A stretch of DNA of 64,000 nucleotides from Chloranthus sessilifolius (GCA_021018995.1 CM037590.1:80756097-80820096); one strand, 5' to 3'; positions 33,233 through 44,694 are shown, counted from the stretch's first letter. A program made the numbers and translations. The notes: generated from the letters alone by a model not told the origin.

Positions 33233-34089
33233 CTTGTCTAAAATTTGATCAATAAAAGGGAGAGGGAAGTGGTCCTTTCTGGTCTTGGAGTTGAGTTATC
33301 GATAATCGATGCAAACTCTCCAACCAGTGGTCTCCCTGGCTGGTCTCAACTCTCCAGAGTCAGTTTTGATCACTGTTATGCCAGATTTCTTGGGTACCAC
33401 CTAGATTGGTGCCACCCATTCAGAATCAGAGATGGGGTAAATGACCCCAGCATCCAGTAACTTAATGATTTCTTTCAGAACCACCTCTTGCATGTGAGGA
33501 TTAAGTTTCCTCTGCATTTCCCAGGAGGGTGTTGAGCCCTCCTCTATATGAATCCTATGCATACAGATTGATGCATCAATTCCTCCTAGATCAGCAATGG
33601 TCCAGCCTATTGCTTTCTTATGCTTCCTCAAAACTGTTAGCAACTCCTCCTCTTGCTCACTGGTAAGAGAAGAGGAGATAATCACAGGAAGTTTTTCTTC
33701 TTTCTCAAGGAAAGCATATTTTAATGTCTCTGGCAGCTTCTTGAGCTCCAAATTAGGGGCTTGTTGTATGGATGGCAAGATTGGTGTATTGTTGGATGGA
33801 GGAAGGGGCAGCAATGTAGGTTTCCAATTGGAATGTTGTACTAAGCCCACAGAAGACTTCACTAGGGGTGTGTCTCCTGGCATTAAAGCTAGGCTTCCTT
33901 CCTCCACCAAGTTCCAAACTTCAGTTAAATCAGTGGCAATGTTGCTCCACTCCAGCAGAGTGTGCAGTTCTTCTTCAATAATTTCTTTTAGTACATCCAT
34001 TGCAAAGCATTCCTCATTGTCCAGCTGAGGGTGCTTTGCACTGTTGTACACATTAAGCTCAACTTTCATATGTTCGAAAGTGATCTCCA
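33233..34089 (-). pseudogene. Protease-RT linker and RT N-terminus (element C)
   Basis: Open within the 34321-33401 frame, then interrupted. It includes MEITFEHMKVELNVYN, a Pro/Leu-rich linker with LPPSNNTPILPSI, and the RT entry EQEEELLTVLRKHKKAIGWT, DLGGIDASICMHRIHIEEG and MQRKLNPHMQEVVLKE. Nonsense codons near 33400 and 33298 precede the long RT frame. Confidence 0.8.
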
Positions 34090-34479
34090 TGATTCTAGAC
34101 CTGCATTGAATGCATGCATTGGCAGTGGCCAAGAATGGTCTGCCTAGAATAACAGGTATCAGAGAAGTACTCTTGTTGCAGCCCATGTCTAAGACAAGGA
34201 AGTCTGCAGGATAGAAGAACTTATCTACCCCCACTAGGACATCCTCTACTACTCCCATGGGTTTCCTCTCGGACCTATCAGCCATCAATAGAACAATGGG
34301 GATGGGCTTCAGCTCCCCCAAACCTAACTGCTAATATACACTGTATGGCAGCAGGTTAACACTGGCTCCAAGGTCCAAAAGGGCCCTACCAATCGTGTGG
34401 TCACCAATAATACAGGGAATAGTGGGTATCCCTGGGTCTTGCAACTTCTCAGGTATTGTCATGGTTAATACAGAATTCA
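34090..34479 (-). pseudogene. Aspartic protease (element C)
   Basis: The active site is DLGASVNLLPYSVY, the Athila form, near 34375. A stop at about 34331 splits it from the LGLGELKPIPIVLLMADRSE half, which ends with ILGRPFLATANAC. Element B is intact at the stop position and has Glu there. Confidence 0.85.
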
Positions 34480-36436
34480 CTGTATTAGTCGCAAAGACCT
34501 TCTTGGACAAATGGTCTCTGGCTTTCCTTTTTTGAGTACAGAGGTCTTTCAGAAACTTTGCATAGGCTGGGACCTGTCTGATTACATCAAGCAGGGGTAA
34601 ATTTATCTTGACTTGCTTAAAGGTCTCCATCATTTCCTCGATCTGTGCCTGACCCTTATCAAAAGGCGTAGGGCCACTTAAAGCTTGAGGAAAAGGCAGC
34701 TGAGGTACTGCTGGTTCCTCAGCTGCAAGCGTATGATTGAACTTTTGTTTTTTTATTTTTTCTATTTTTATCTCCTGCTGAGGCTCAACTACAACCTCTT
34801 TATTTTTCCCTTGTTGAAGGGTAGCAGGCAGTTCTTGACTCTGTGCCCTAACAAAGTCTTTATCACTTCCACTGGACATTTCCTTAGAAAAGACCTCTCC
34901 TTGTTCCTTTGCCACCTGGTTGTCTACCAGCTTGCTAGACCGTAAGGCTGTGATGGCATTGGCCCCCTCAAATTTGAGGAGCCTTCTCCTATGGAATACT
35001 AGCCTTTTGGGTTGGCTACTAGTTGGCTTGGCAACCTGCCCTCCTCTCTTTTAGCCAGAGAATTGTCTATTTGGCCAAGCTGCTCTTCTATTTTCTTGAT
35101 GCTGGTATTGGGCCAAAACCTGGTCCTCGAAAGAAGCACTTCGGGGTTGAGGTGGGGGAACTACCAATTGATTTTGTTGCTGGGGCTGCTGTTGTTGGAA
35201 ATTCGACCTTTGCGCATAGCCCTGGTTAAACTGCTGTTGTGGCCTTTAAGGTAAGGCCAACATCTGTTATGGCTGAACATAATTGTCTTACCTCCACCTC
35301 AAATTTGGGTGGTCTCTCCATTGGTAACTACCATTCTGGTGCTGGTATCCATATGATTGTTTATTATAGCCACCAGATTATTGTTGTCCAAATGATTGGG
35401 CAACAGCAGCCTATTCCATTACAAACTCTGGGTATTGCCCTGCAGATCGGCACTCTTCCATTATGTGCTATGGAGATTGGCATATCAAACATGCCTCCAT
35501 CACTTGTGCAGCCATTCTGGGCTGCACCACAGTCAAAAGTTTATCAAATCTTTCACTAAGATTGGCCATCTGCATTCTCAGGTCATCATTTCCCCTAATT
35601 TCATAAATTTTTCCTTTAGAAGTCTCAGCAAGCCCCAGCTTAGGAGGAGGCTCGTGAACGGTTCTAGATGAGGACATCTTCTGGAAAGCATTTTCACTTA
35701 TGACCTCGAACAAGTCCCATGCCTCATCAGTTATTTTATGCATGTACGTTCCACCACAAGAGGCATCTACCATGTCTCTGCTCTTCTCATTAATCCCATT
35801 GTAGAAGCTCTGGACAAGCTGCCAGTCAGGGATCTTGTGGTGGGGACATTGTTTGAGCATCTCTTTAAATCTATCCCAGCACTGGTTAAAATCTTCAGTT
35901 GGAGATTGGGCAAAAGAAAGTATGCCTTTCCTCAACTGGCTGGTCTTGGTCTCTGGGAAAAATTTAGACAGAAATCTTGTCTGGAGGTCTTTCTAGGAGG
36001 TAATGATGTTGTTTGGGAGAGTAGATAACCAGGTCATGGCCCTGTCCTTTAGGGAGAAAGGAAAGAGCCTTAACCTAGTGGCTTCTGGTCCTAAACTAGC
36101 AATGGAGAATGTCATACACAGGGCCAAGAACTGGTCAATGTGCTTGTAAGGGTCTTCCTTGCTAAGCCCATGGAAAGAGGGAAGCATTTGGATGATGGAA
36201 GTTTTGATTTCGTAATTTCCTTGAACATTAGGGAACTGGATGCTAAATGGAGAGTTGTAATCATCCGGAGCATTCAATTCCTTCAATGTCCTAGGTTGTT
36301 CTTCACCCATAACTGTTATCTCAATTTTAATAGGGGGCTCAACTGCGGTGTGTCTATGCCTTCTCGGTCTTCTACCCCTTTCTATCTCAGGGTTAGCAGG
36401 ATCTAATGTAGGACTGAGGGATCTCCTTCCTAACAT
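34480..36436 (-). pseudogene. gag: Gag and gag-protease linker (element C)
   Basis: The start at 36436 (MLGRRSLSP) is chosen because A, B and D share this start beside a similar leader; an open frame extends upstream to 36511. Blocks: PRTLKELNAPDDYNSPFSIQ, EDPYKHIDQFLALCMTFSI, LRLFPFSLKDRAMTWLSTLP, DASCGGTYMHKITDEAWDLF and the CLICQSP knuckle start at 35468. A stop at 35993 replaces Trp (TGG in A). The part 35467-34916 is broken by several stops; the linker 34915-34480 is open and carries SKEMSSGSDKDFVRA and FDKGQAQIEEMMETFKQVK. The leader 36437-36737 holds no gene. Confidence 0.85.
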
Positions 36437-36737
36437 GCACACACACCAATAGCAGGGAAGACTATTTGCAGGCACATTGCACTTAAAAACAAATGCAACT
36501 ATCCTAATCAACTGCTATGCTATGGAATCTTCAAATGAGAAATAGACTGAGTTTTGACGGTTAGAGAAGTGCAAACAGAGGTAGCTAGACTCCTAGTGCA
36601 ATTCTACTCTCCTTCTCTGCCACGATCCAAATCTACAAGAAAATTTTCAAATGTAAATCAGTAGTATCAATTATTCACAAGTACAGCTACCAAAGAATAA
36701 AGAATCAAAAAATCTAGAGTCTACTAAAAGATCAACA

Positions 36738-36755
36738 TCCCCGGCAACTGCGCCA
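36738..36755 (-). other. Primer binding site (tRNA-Asp), element C
   Basis: The minus strand reads TGGCGCAGTTGCCGGGGA, 17 of 18 matches to the complement of the tRNA-Asp 3' end, six bases from the 5' LTR. Confidence 0.92.
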
Positions 36756-36761
36756 AAAACT

Positions 36762-39189
36762 TGTTAGGCTACTTTAGAGTGCTTGCTACTGACTTTATTG
36801 AAGACAACGATAAGAATGGGGTGAAAGAAAATGAATGAAAGGTGGATTGAAAATGACAAAGCAGCAAGCCTAAAATATGTACAATCCTGCAAGATACAGG
36901 GCCTGTTGTAGCAAATTTTGATAAATAAGGTTTGTCCCACAGGGAAATTGATCTTAAGCTCCAAGGGAGCCATCTTTAGTAGGCCCTCCAGATCTGGCAA
37001 TCCTAAATGGAAGGGGATTTAGGGTCACTAAAATCTAGATTCTAAGGTATCCTAATGTCTAAACTATAGAAAGGGTTAAGAAAGAAGATGGAGTGAGAAA
37101 ATAAATATAAAAGGGTGAGAAGTATACTATTAGGTTCAGATCTGATGGGCTTCATGACTCAAATTCAGATCTGCTGCTATAGAAGTCCTGTCCAGTGGCT
37201 ACATTATCACCACTGAGGAGAAAGAATCCAACTCATCTCTGTGCCATAATCCAATCCCTTTATGGCTATAACCTGTCCACTTAAATGGTCACAGATTATC
37301 CAATTGGGGAACCACAGTCCAGAGATGGGTCAGAACAAGTTTGTTATTGTAGGCACTACTTCATCCAGGATACAAGCACAAGAATCTATAGGGAACCTCA
37401 ACCTCTAAAGTGCTATGTGTGGGGCTAGGCCTGTATGGGAGCATGTTAGCCCAGACACATAGAACCAGCAAGAGTTTGAGTGCAGCCTTAGATTCAGCTG
37501 TCCACTGCTTTAGAGAGACTGCAGTGATCCAGTCGCAAGCCTACAATCTCTATAACCAAACCAGATCTGCTATCTGATGGCGGGTCTATACACATACAGG
37601 GGAGTTTGTCTCAGCACAATCTCTCATAGGGCTACAAGCACAAGTGCAGAGAAGAATAATCTGTCTTGAGTTTGTGGGTTGGCTTCACCCTAAGGCTATA
37701 ACTTGTCCACTTAAATGGTCATAGACTATCCTAGAGGCTATCGTCCTCACAAAGCTCAAGATAGAACAAGAAACATTGCTGCCACAACCATGTTTACAAG
37801 GCTACAAAAGGTCATTGCTCCCATGGGGATTTCAGATCTAGTGGGTCCTGTGGTGGGTCTAGGCCTGTATGGGAGCATGTTAGCCCAGACACACAGGTCA
37901 CTTGGATCTGAATAAACCATAAAATCAGTCCTCCATTGCTTGCAATATGTCCTAGCAATGGAGGATCTCAAGATAACGGCCTTGTACAGAACAACTCACA
38001 AAAATCTCATAAAAGTAAAACACCCTATCATGAAACTCCATTAATCTATTCCAAATAGTCATACAAAGGCATAGCCAGCAAATGCTGGACTATGGAGAGA
38101 AGAAAAAGTAAAAAGAAAACTACCTAAAACTTACTAGAAATATGCAACTACTACAAGAAGAAAAAGAAAATAGACTAAATTATGTTCTAAGCAGAGCGTC
38201 CCCTAAACCTAAACCAGGCTTAGGTTTATATAGCAGTTAGTTTGGCGGCACATTAGGGTTAGGAAACCCTAATTTTAACGATGCCACATGGCCTAATATT
38301 ATCCCTTAGATGCCTCGGGGCATATGCACAGAACTTAGAGCATTGGAATGCGTGCCCTAATTGCTGGAAATTCCTAGAATGTCCTCTCTGGTGAGGAGAG
38401 TTAGAGTTGAGCCTTGCCGGTATGCTTGGTTTCCAAGAGGCTGTCAGCGTGGTATACGGTCTTAGCGAGAGTTGGATTAGTGAAATTCTAGTTGTCGCGG
38501 GTTGTCTTTAGTTATTTGAAATAAAGCGATAGAGCATTGAATCCTCACTGGATTGCTCTGATCTTCGCGAGATTGCACTTTCCTTCTGAATGGCACGAGA
38601 ATCGTGCGAGCAAATTGTTTCTGAATGGATCTTCACGAGGATCCTCGTGAGGACGTGATGTGCATTGGTCTCTGAATTGCACGAGAGGTCTTTCTGAAGT
38701 TTTGCATCCCGCGGCCACTGCGCGACAGCTGCGTGCTGAAATACCTGGAGCTCTCTCTCCTTAGTTGATCTGAGTGAACTGCGCGAGGTTTGAGAGCTGC
38801 TTTCTTGAGCTGCGCGAGCAGTTGTATTTGGCCTTCGTGAGGGCTACGCGAAGTATGATTCTGAAGCCCCTCTGTCACTCAACTGTGCGAGAACAGTGCG
38901 GGCAATTGGAAATGAAGTTTTGAGAGACTCACGAGGACTGCGTGAAGCTTAATTTCTGAATCCTTTAAAGCTTGTGAAAGTTGTGCGAGGTTCAATTCTT
39001 GTTTTGGTTCAGCTTTCATCCTTCTGAGGGACTTCTGGGGCAAAAGTGGGCTCCTTAACAGGGTTCAGGCCTTATTGCAGCTGCTATTTATTATCTACAG
39101 AAACGACTTAACACACATTTATTAGATGGCTAAGGGTCTAACAGAGGCTAAGTTAAGGGGTGAAAAGTGGTACTTTTCATGTCTTAACA
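36762..39189 (-). repeat. 5' LTR of element C (right copy)
   Basis: 2428 bp, TGTTAGG to CTTAACA in plus orientation. TATA box at 38224-38233, CG-rich array at about 38460-38990. Between 38390 and 38520 it differs from the left copy by many 1-6 base losses, while the rest is nearly identical. Confidence 0.95.
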
Positions 39190-39680
39190 CGTACCGTGAC
39201 TGGAGTGAAATGTTACCATTCACACTTTAGGCCTATGGAATGTCAATTCGTACCACTACAAGGGCAACACCATTCTCCCTTGTGTACGGAATCGAGGCCG
39301 TCCTGCCAGTCAAAGTTGAAGTACCTTCACTCCATATCCTACTCAAATTCGGTCTGTCGAAAGCTGAAAGAGAGAGATCCTGCTTTGAGTAGCTGAACCT
39401 GCTAGATGAGAAAAGGCTCCTGGCTTTGTATCATACCCAGGCCTATCAAAGGCAAACTGCACGCACTTGCAACAAACTTGTTCGCGGTCGAGATTTGAAA
39501 GTGGGTGACACAATACTCAAGAAAATCTTTCCTTCTCTCCATGCCAATCCAAGAGAGAAATTCAAGCCAAACTGGGAGGGACCTTACATCATTAGAGAAG
39601 TGCTCCCAGGGTACGTGCCTTGCCTTGCCACCATGGATGGAGATCACTTTCCTGAGCTAATCAATGCTGGATACGTATGA
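39190..39680 (+). pseudogene. Integrase C-terminal part (T1), continuing after element C
   Basis: The first five bases are the right CGTAC duplication. The frame continues the T1 integrase exactly from 23073. Blocks: ATPFSLVYGIEAVLPVKVEV, LNLLDEKRLLALYHTQAYQR and a C-terminal basic domain ending KFKPNWEGPYIIREVLPG and LATMDGDHFPELINAGYV. Two in-frame stops lie upstream of 39426, from where the frame is open. This is the Tat-type integrase C-terminus. Confidence 0.88.
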
Positions 39681-40744
39681 TGATTCTACTCCTAAGTCTC
39701 CCGCAATAAGGTAAGTATTGATAAGATGGATACATAACTACTTAATAACCCAAAAAAGAGGCCAATATTTTAAAACCAAGGAGCCAAAAGCATCCCTGAA
39801 CACTTATACCCTTGTTACACCCTTTTGAGCCATGAGCCTTTCTTTTATAAACCCCTCCCAAAACAAAAAAGAAGACGAAAAAAGTGTATATACTAAACAA
39901 AAAAGGAGAAAAAGAGTTACCATCAAATCCACATAAAAAAAGAAAAGTAAAATTCCAAAATAGGATGTCTGTAAAACAAAAAGAAAAATAGAAGAAGAAA
40001 AAGTGGGGCATGTATAATCAAAATCCCCCAAGGAAGAAGTGTATTATAGCTGCTGAAACCTAATCAAGGAAACCTTTTAAACCCAGATACCTTCAAAATT
40101 TCTAACCTATCCCATGGCCACGATACATCTCGAGAAAAAGTCCTCTTTAAGGTCTACGAGAAATCACAGTATCCATTGAGTCAACACGAGCCAAGCTGTG
40201 AGACGACAAGAGAATTCCATTCAGCCGGCTATGATGGAAATGACATCCATGTCGTGGCCTTTGATAATGAAAAAGAAAATAAAATAAAAGTATACAAGCT
40301 CAAAGCAAAATGGACATGGTGAAAACCCGAAAGAGCGCTACGAGTAAAAAGAGCGAGTTTGTGCGGACTAGGTGCAAAACCTAAAAAGGCACCTGGGGTA
40401 AAAATGCATACCATGGTCGTAGTAAAAACTCGAAAGGGCGCTATGGGTAAAAAGAGGGTGATAACGGGCACGACGAAAACCCATCTTGGGCTATCTGGTT
40501 CTCAACTGGGCCGCTCATGTGAGCTCAAATCGGATTTTGATCAGGTGTATCTTTAGTCCGCACCATCAAATGTATGACTTGAGGTAAGGAGAAAAGTTTG
40601 ATCCGATCCAAAGGGACAGACGTTCCAACCCTGGAAATTCCAGAGTCCCACCCAGATCCGACCACATGAAAAGGTTCGACCATGCTAAAAAAGGAGACCC
40701 GTCTTCTCACCCATAGTTAAGGCATAAAAAAAACGTGGAGGCGA
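39681..40744 (+). other. T1 3' region, non-coding
   Basis: No convincing gene. It includes a poly-A-rich stretch (39830-40010) whose reverse strand gives Phe-rich chance frames, and two imperfect copies of an AAAACYCGAAAGRGCGCTA phrase near 40321 and 40426. Such repeat-rich stretches between pol and the 3' LTR are common in Tat elements. Confidence 0.5.
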
Positions 40745-41140
40745 GGAGACCACTTTTATAAAAGATAATAAATTTTCCTTTCCCTTTTTCATGCCCACAC
40801 TATGTGCACCACCACTGGGCAGGCAGACCACTTTTGTAAAAGATAATAAATTTTCCTTTCCCATTTTCACGCCCACACTGTGTGCACCACTAGCAGGCAA
40901 GGAGACCAATTTTGTAAAAGATAATAAATTTTCCTTTCCCATTTTCACACCCACACTATGTGCACCACCACCAGGCAAGGAGACCACTTTTGTAAAAGAT
41001 AATAAATTTCCCTTTCCCATTTATACGCCAGTACTATGCGCTTTCCATCTCAAAAGGTTCAACAAAAAAAAATCCATCAATCAAAAAGAGGAGAAATGAT
41101 ACTTTTTGTAAGATAATAGATTTCCCTTTTCCATTCACAA
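40745..41140. repeat. 78-bp tandem repeat
   Basis: Four copies start at about 40748, 40826, 40904 and 40982, all with an exact 78-bp period, plus a degenerate fifth from about 41097. Each unit holds TTTTGTAAAAGATAATAAAT, a CCTTTCCC run and CACTATGTGCACCACC. Because 78 is divisible by 3, open frames run through on both strands (40685-41020 and 40791-41099); these are repeat artefacts rather than genes. Confidence 0.92.
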
Positions 41141-41452
41141 GCCTGTATTTTGCTTACACCACATCTCCAAAAAATAATTAGTGTGATGTCTAGCTTCCCT
41201 TTCCTTTTTACAACAAAAAAATAACAAATTGATCGAAAAAGATAATAAAAAGATGTAGAAAATATCTATACCAAAAAGATGTATCTGAATAGGGGTTTCT
41301 TATGCCCCCTTCTATGGTTTTGATCTATGTAAAAAGATATGTGCAGGACGAAATTAACTACCCAACTCGCACTTCATGGCACAGATCTCTGCACGTAAAG
41401 CATCCTCTCGAACATCCAGCTCTATCATTCAACGGTCATGAAGACTCCTATA

Positions 41453-42037
41453 TCATTTTCGGGAGGCACCAGTAGCACTAAGAGTGTCACCCAAGGCTCC
41501 TTCCAGACGAAGAACCTCACACTCAGCTACACTGGCTCCTACTTCTGCTAATTTAGCTCTAACCGTTTGTTTCTCTAATTTCTCGTGCAGGACTCGCTTC
41601 TCATCTATCAACAGCTCAATCTGGGTTCGAAGCATCGACTCCTTCTTCGGCCAAGGTCCCCCTATATCATTACTCTCTGGCTGGTCCAAGCGACAAGCAG
41701 GAGGCCTCTCAGATAATAGCCAAGCCTCATACTCTAAAGAGGTAAAAATCAAACTCCCCTGCCCTAGATCGCGCATATGCATCGACTGACGTGTTTCCCA
41801 CAGTGCGGCTATCCTATCCAAGTCCCCAGAGGACCCCCGAGAGAAAATCAAGTCACAAAGGAATGGTTTTGTCACACAGGGCACCTGCTGAGAGCAACCA
41901 AACAAGCGCAACACCCCAAATGGAAAGTAGTAGGTGTTACTGGTCAAGCCAAGAAGAGTGATGCCCTCATGATCTCTGGAACCCGATGCGTGCTTTTTCT
42001 GGGTTCTTCTCGGTCCCTGTTGAATCAGTGACTTCAA
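41453..42037 (-). pseudogene. Tat-associated extra ORF, fragment (DUF7745-like)
   Basis: A 194-codon frame. Residues about 28-110 hold ITLLGLTSNTYYFPFGVLRL, FGCSQQVPCV, DLDRIAALWETRQS and EYEAWLLSERPP, resembling the end of the DUF7745-type domain found upstream of gag in Tat-like elements (a PLLG...Y.P.L...FG pattern). The rest, from KESMLRTQIELLIDEKRV on, is a coiled coil. The N-terminal half of such a domain is missing. Two readings are possible: the first ORF of a minus-strand Tat element (T2) whose LTR is at 42150-44694, or an antisense ORF of T1. The identity is by pattern memory. Confidence 0.5.
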
Positions 42038-42359
42038 TTTTGTCCAAGTGGACTCTAGCGATGCGGCGTTTGGAATGGTGGAGGTAAAATAAAATAAATA
42101 AAAAGAGGTTTTCTAGGAAGATTCCTAGCTTGTTGCGGTCGCCAACTACAAAAATTTAATGACATTGCAACATGTCAGTGATCACGCTTTAGCGCAGGTG
42201 TGGGTTACTTCTTTACTGAATTGTCCGCCTGCGAACGTCAGCAGCTATGTCTCTTCTTATAATTTAGATAGTTTAATTTTCCTTTTCTTTCCTATTATTA
42301 TTGTAGTTCTAATCTGTTTAGATTTCCTGATTTTGTTGTGAGTGTAGTTATGTAGATTT

Positions 42360-43030
42360 ATTATAGTGAGTTAACTTAGTGTTCTGATTCTATTAGGAGT
42401 CTAACTAATCTTAGGTGTTGCGGTCCTATTAGAAGCCTAATTAATATTAGTTTCCTAATCTTATTAGAATTCCAATTAATTTAGTGTCCTAATACTACTA
42501 AAAGTCCAATTGATATCAGTCTCCCAATTATACTAGGAATGCAAGTATATTAATCTTAATGAAATTCTAATTGAATCAGGCATGCTAATTATACTGAAAT
42601 TCTAGTAAAGCAAGTATACTAATTGTATTGAAATTCTAATTAAATCAAGTATACTGATTGCATTGAAATTCTAATTAAAACAAATATAATAATTTGACTA
42701 AAATTCTAATTGGAGAAATTATAATAGTCCTACTAGAATTCTAATTGGAATATGAAAATAGTTCTACTAAAACTCTAATTAAAATAAAGAAACTAAGTTT
42801 ACTAAAATTACGATTAGAGTGAGAAATTAATTATCCTCAGACTCTAATTAAAGCAATGGATTATCTATGCTAAAATTCAATTAAAATAAAGGAACTGATT
42901 TTTTTCTAGAATTATAATCAAAGCAATGAACTCTAAGGATCTAATAAAAATAAAGCATGTAAATTAATTGTACTAAAATTCTAAGCAGGAATTATGGGAC
43001 TGATTTTCTAATCCTAATTAAAGTAACAAA
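42360..43030. repeat. AT-rich degenerate tandem repeats in T2
   Basis: About 16 degenerate units of roughly 40 bases built around AAATTCTAATTAAA and AGTATACTAATTG. No long frame is present. Confidence 0.65.
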
Positions 43031-43770
43031 ATAATTCTAAAGAAAGGGGTTTTGGGCCCGCTATGCTAAGGAGGATTGGCCTCATTCCCGAGTACCCTCC
43101 GTAAGCTCCCTTGGGAAAATCGGGTGGCTAAGATTAAAGATAAATTTGATTTCTAGATTATAATATTATTTTTGGGCTTTTCAGAGTCGATTTCAGGATT
43201 ATAATTATGAATTAAATTGAGAAACTAGAATTATAGAAAACTGAATTAATATTTAGGATTTTTAAAAGTATTAAACTAAGGAATTAAGACTAAAATTTAA
43301 AATTCTAGGACTGAATTCGTGTCCGGAATCAAAAAATCAGTCCGTAGGATTAAGGACTGATTCTAGAACCTAAGAACTAGAACCAGAGATTAATGATAAG
43401 ACTGGAAATTAAGATTTTAGAATGAAATTGAAGCCTAGGGTTGGTAAATTAGATCGTCAAATTAAGGGTTGATTCAAGAAATGGAGAACTAGAGCCAAAT
43501 ATTAAAAATTACAGTCTGAAAGGGGTGCTACGGTCTAAAACTAAAAATTCAATATTAATAATTAAACTAAGGGAAATCCTAAGTCTAAAACTAAGATTGT
43601 TACCTAGAACCGAGGCTACGGAGAGAAATCTCGAGGATTCGAAGCTTGAATCTTGAATCTTGAAATCATGACTAGGTTGCTCTACGTGTTCATTCTCGGA
43701 GTTCTCTTGTTTTGAAATCCATTCTCTCTCTTCAAAAATCTCAGTCCCCCCTTGGGGCGAATTAAAAAAA

Positions 43771-43782
43771 GGCTTTTATAGG
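43771..43782 (-). promoter_or_regulatory. TATA box of T2
   Basis: The plus strand GGCTTTTATAGG gives CCTATAAAAGCC on the minus strand, a strong plant TATA box with a GAGAGAGAA leader downstream. Confidence 0.6.
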
Positions 43783-43807
43783 TTTTTCTCCAATTAAATG
43801 CCTTGTT

Positions 43808-44220
43808 TCAGGTGTTTAACCGAATTACGCGTCAATTTCTCAGTGCTTAATCGCTTTGAGTTGGTAACCGACTCAGTGAGAGACTCGCTGACTTGCTCAG
43901 AGAGTTTCCTAGTTCTAACAATGTTAGGACTAATTGCGTGCCCATTATGGGGTACTCAATCCAATTATGCATCTCTTTCAAAGCGTTTAATCGAGGAAAC
44001 TTGGGGGGTCAAGGACTGTAAAACTAGGTCGGGCATAGTTCGATTGCGCGCCGGTGGTAGGGTGCTCAATTTGATTGTGTGCCTCATGTGAGGCACGTAA
44101 TCAAGTCTCGAGGTGGTCTAGAAAGGGAAGTCTGGTCAAGAAGGGGGACTGATTGCACGTTTATGGTTTCACTTGCAATTGAATTACGCGCTTGGTTTTA
44201 GACGCTTAATTCAAGGTTGT
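43808..44220 (-). repeat. TTACGCGC / GCGCTTAAT word cluster in T2
   Basis: Words such as GAATTACGCG, AAAGCGTTTAATCGA, GATTGCGCGCC and GAATTACGCGCTT recur about ten times. The same words occur upstream of the TATA boxes at 59237 and 61802, tying these regions to related elements. Confidence 0.5.
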
Positions 44221-44245
44221 TCGGGTCCGAGTCGGATCTAAAATG

Positions 44246-44612
44246 CCAGACTATTGTTTTAGTCTGCATTCAGACTATATACTATTGTTTCAGTATATAG
44301 TCTCCCTACATTGGGGTCTGAGCCACAGAGCTATTGTTTCAGCCTATGTCCAGCCATATACTATTGTTTTAATGCATGGTCCCAATATTAGGGCTAAGGG
44401 ATCTGAAATGCAAGACTATTATTTCAGTCTGCATTCTGACTATATACTATTATTTCAGTATATAGCCTCCCTATGTTGGGATCTGAGCCACAGAGCTATT
44501 GTTTCAGCCATGTACTATTGTTTCAGTGCATGATTCCCACATTAGGGTCATGGGGCCTGAGCCATAGAGCTATTATTTCAGCCTATGTCCAACCATATAG
44601 TATTGTTTCAGC
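44246..44612. repeat. Array of hairpins with a near-constant ATTRTTTY loop
   Basis: The 8-nt core ATTGTTTC (variants ATTATTTC, ATTGTTTT) occurs ten times, starting at 44253, 44284, 44333, 44363, 44418, 44449, 44498, 44517, 44572 and 44602. Most copies are flanked by inverted arms whose sequence changes from copy to copy: a perfect 11-bp stem at 44273-44283/44292-44302 (GACTATATACT), 6 bp at 44247-44252/44261-44266, 10 of 11 at 44438-44467, and 7 of 8 around 44517. A 165-bp duplication covers part of the array. Confidence 0.85.
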
Positions 44613-44694
44613 ATATTGTCCTGATTAGGGTTATGATGTCAAAGGTTGACTAAACAGATTTGTATATTCTGAGAGGGCAAAATGGGGGTGTCTA

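Larger units (their letters stand above)
23074..39189 (-). mobile_element. Athila-type element C, complete with two LTRs, nested in T1
   Basis: The element is 16116 bp with LTRs at 23074-25520 and 36762-39189 that share almost all sequence, TG...CA ends and a perfect 5-bp duplication. Reading minus: 5' LTR, primer site, gag, protease, RT, RNase H, integrase, spacer, env-like gene (split by solo LTR S2), 3' non-coding region, polypurine tract, 3' LTR. Several nonsense codons and shifts make it non-coding today, but close LTR similarity suggests it is the youngest element here besides S2. Confidence 0.95.
42150..44694 (-). repeat. LTR-like block T2
   Basis: In minus sense it starts TGTAGACACCCCC, a common LTR start in plant Tat elements, has a hairpin array and CG-rich words upstream of a TATA box (43771-43782), then a long leader with AT-rich repeats. 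Just beyond 42150 lies TTGGCGACCGC, reminiscent of Tat primer sites. Read the other way, TGTTGCGG (42133) to TGTCTACA (44694) also satisfies TG...CA and could be the T1 3' LTR, but there is no adjacent polypurine tract and the TATA box points the other way. I favour minus. Confidence 0.5.

Noticed and set aside
36738..36755. tRNA-Asp-like sequence as a possible tRNA gene
   Set aside because: Only the 18-base 3' complement is present, beside an LTR; it is a primer binding site.
39742..40031. Phe-rich minus-strand frames that look like membrane proteins
   Set aside because: They come from poly-A-rich DNA on the plus strand; low complexity and no counterpart elsewhere.
40685..41099. Overlapping frames of about 100 codons on both strands
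   Set aside because: They exist only because the 78-bp repeat unit is divisible by three; the peptides are internal repeats with no known domain.
44246..44612. Regularly spaced short repeats resembling a CRISPR array
   Set aside because: The repeat is only 8 nt with palindromic variable flanks, spacing is irregular, and the DNA is plant.
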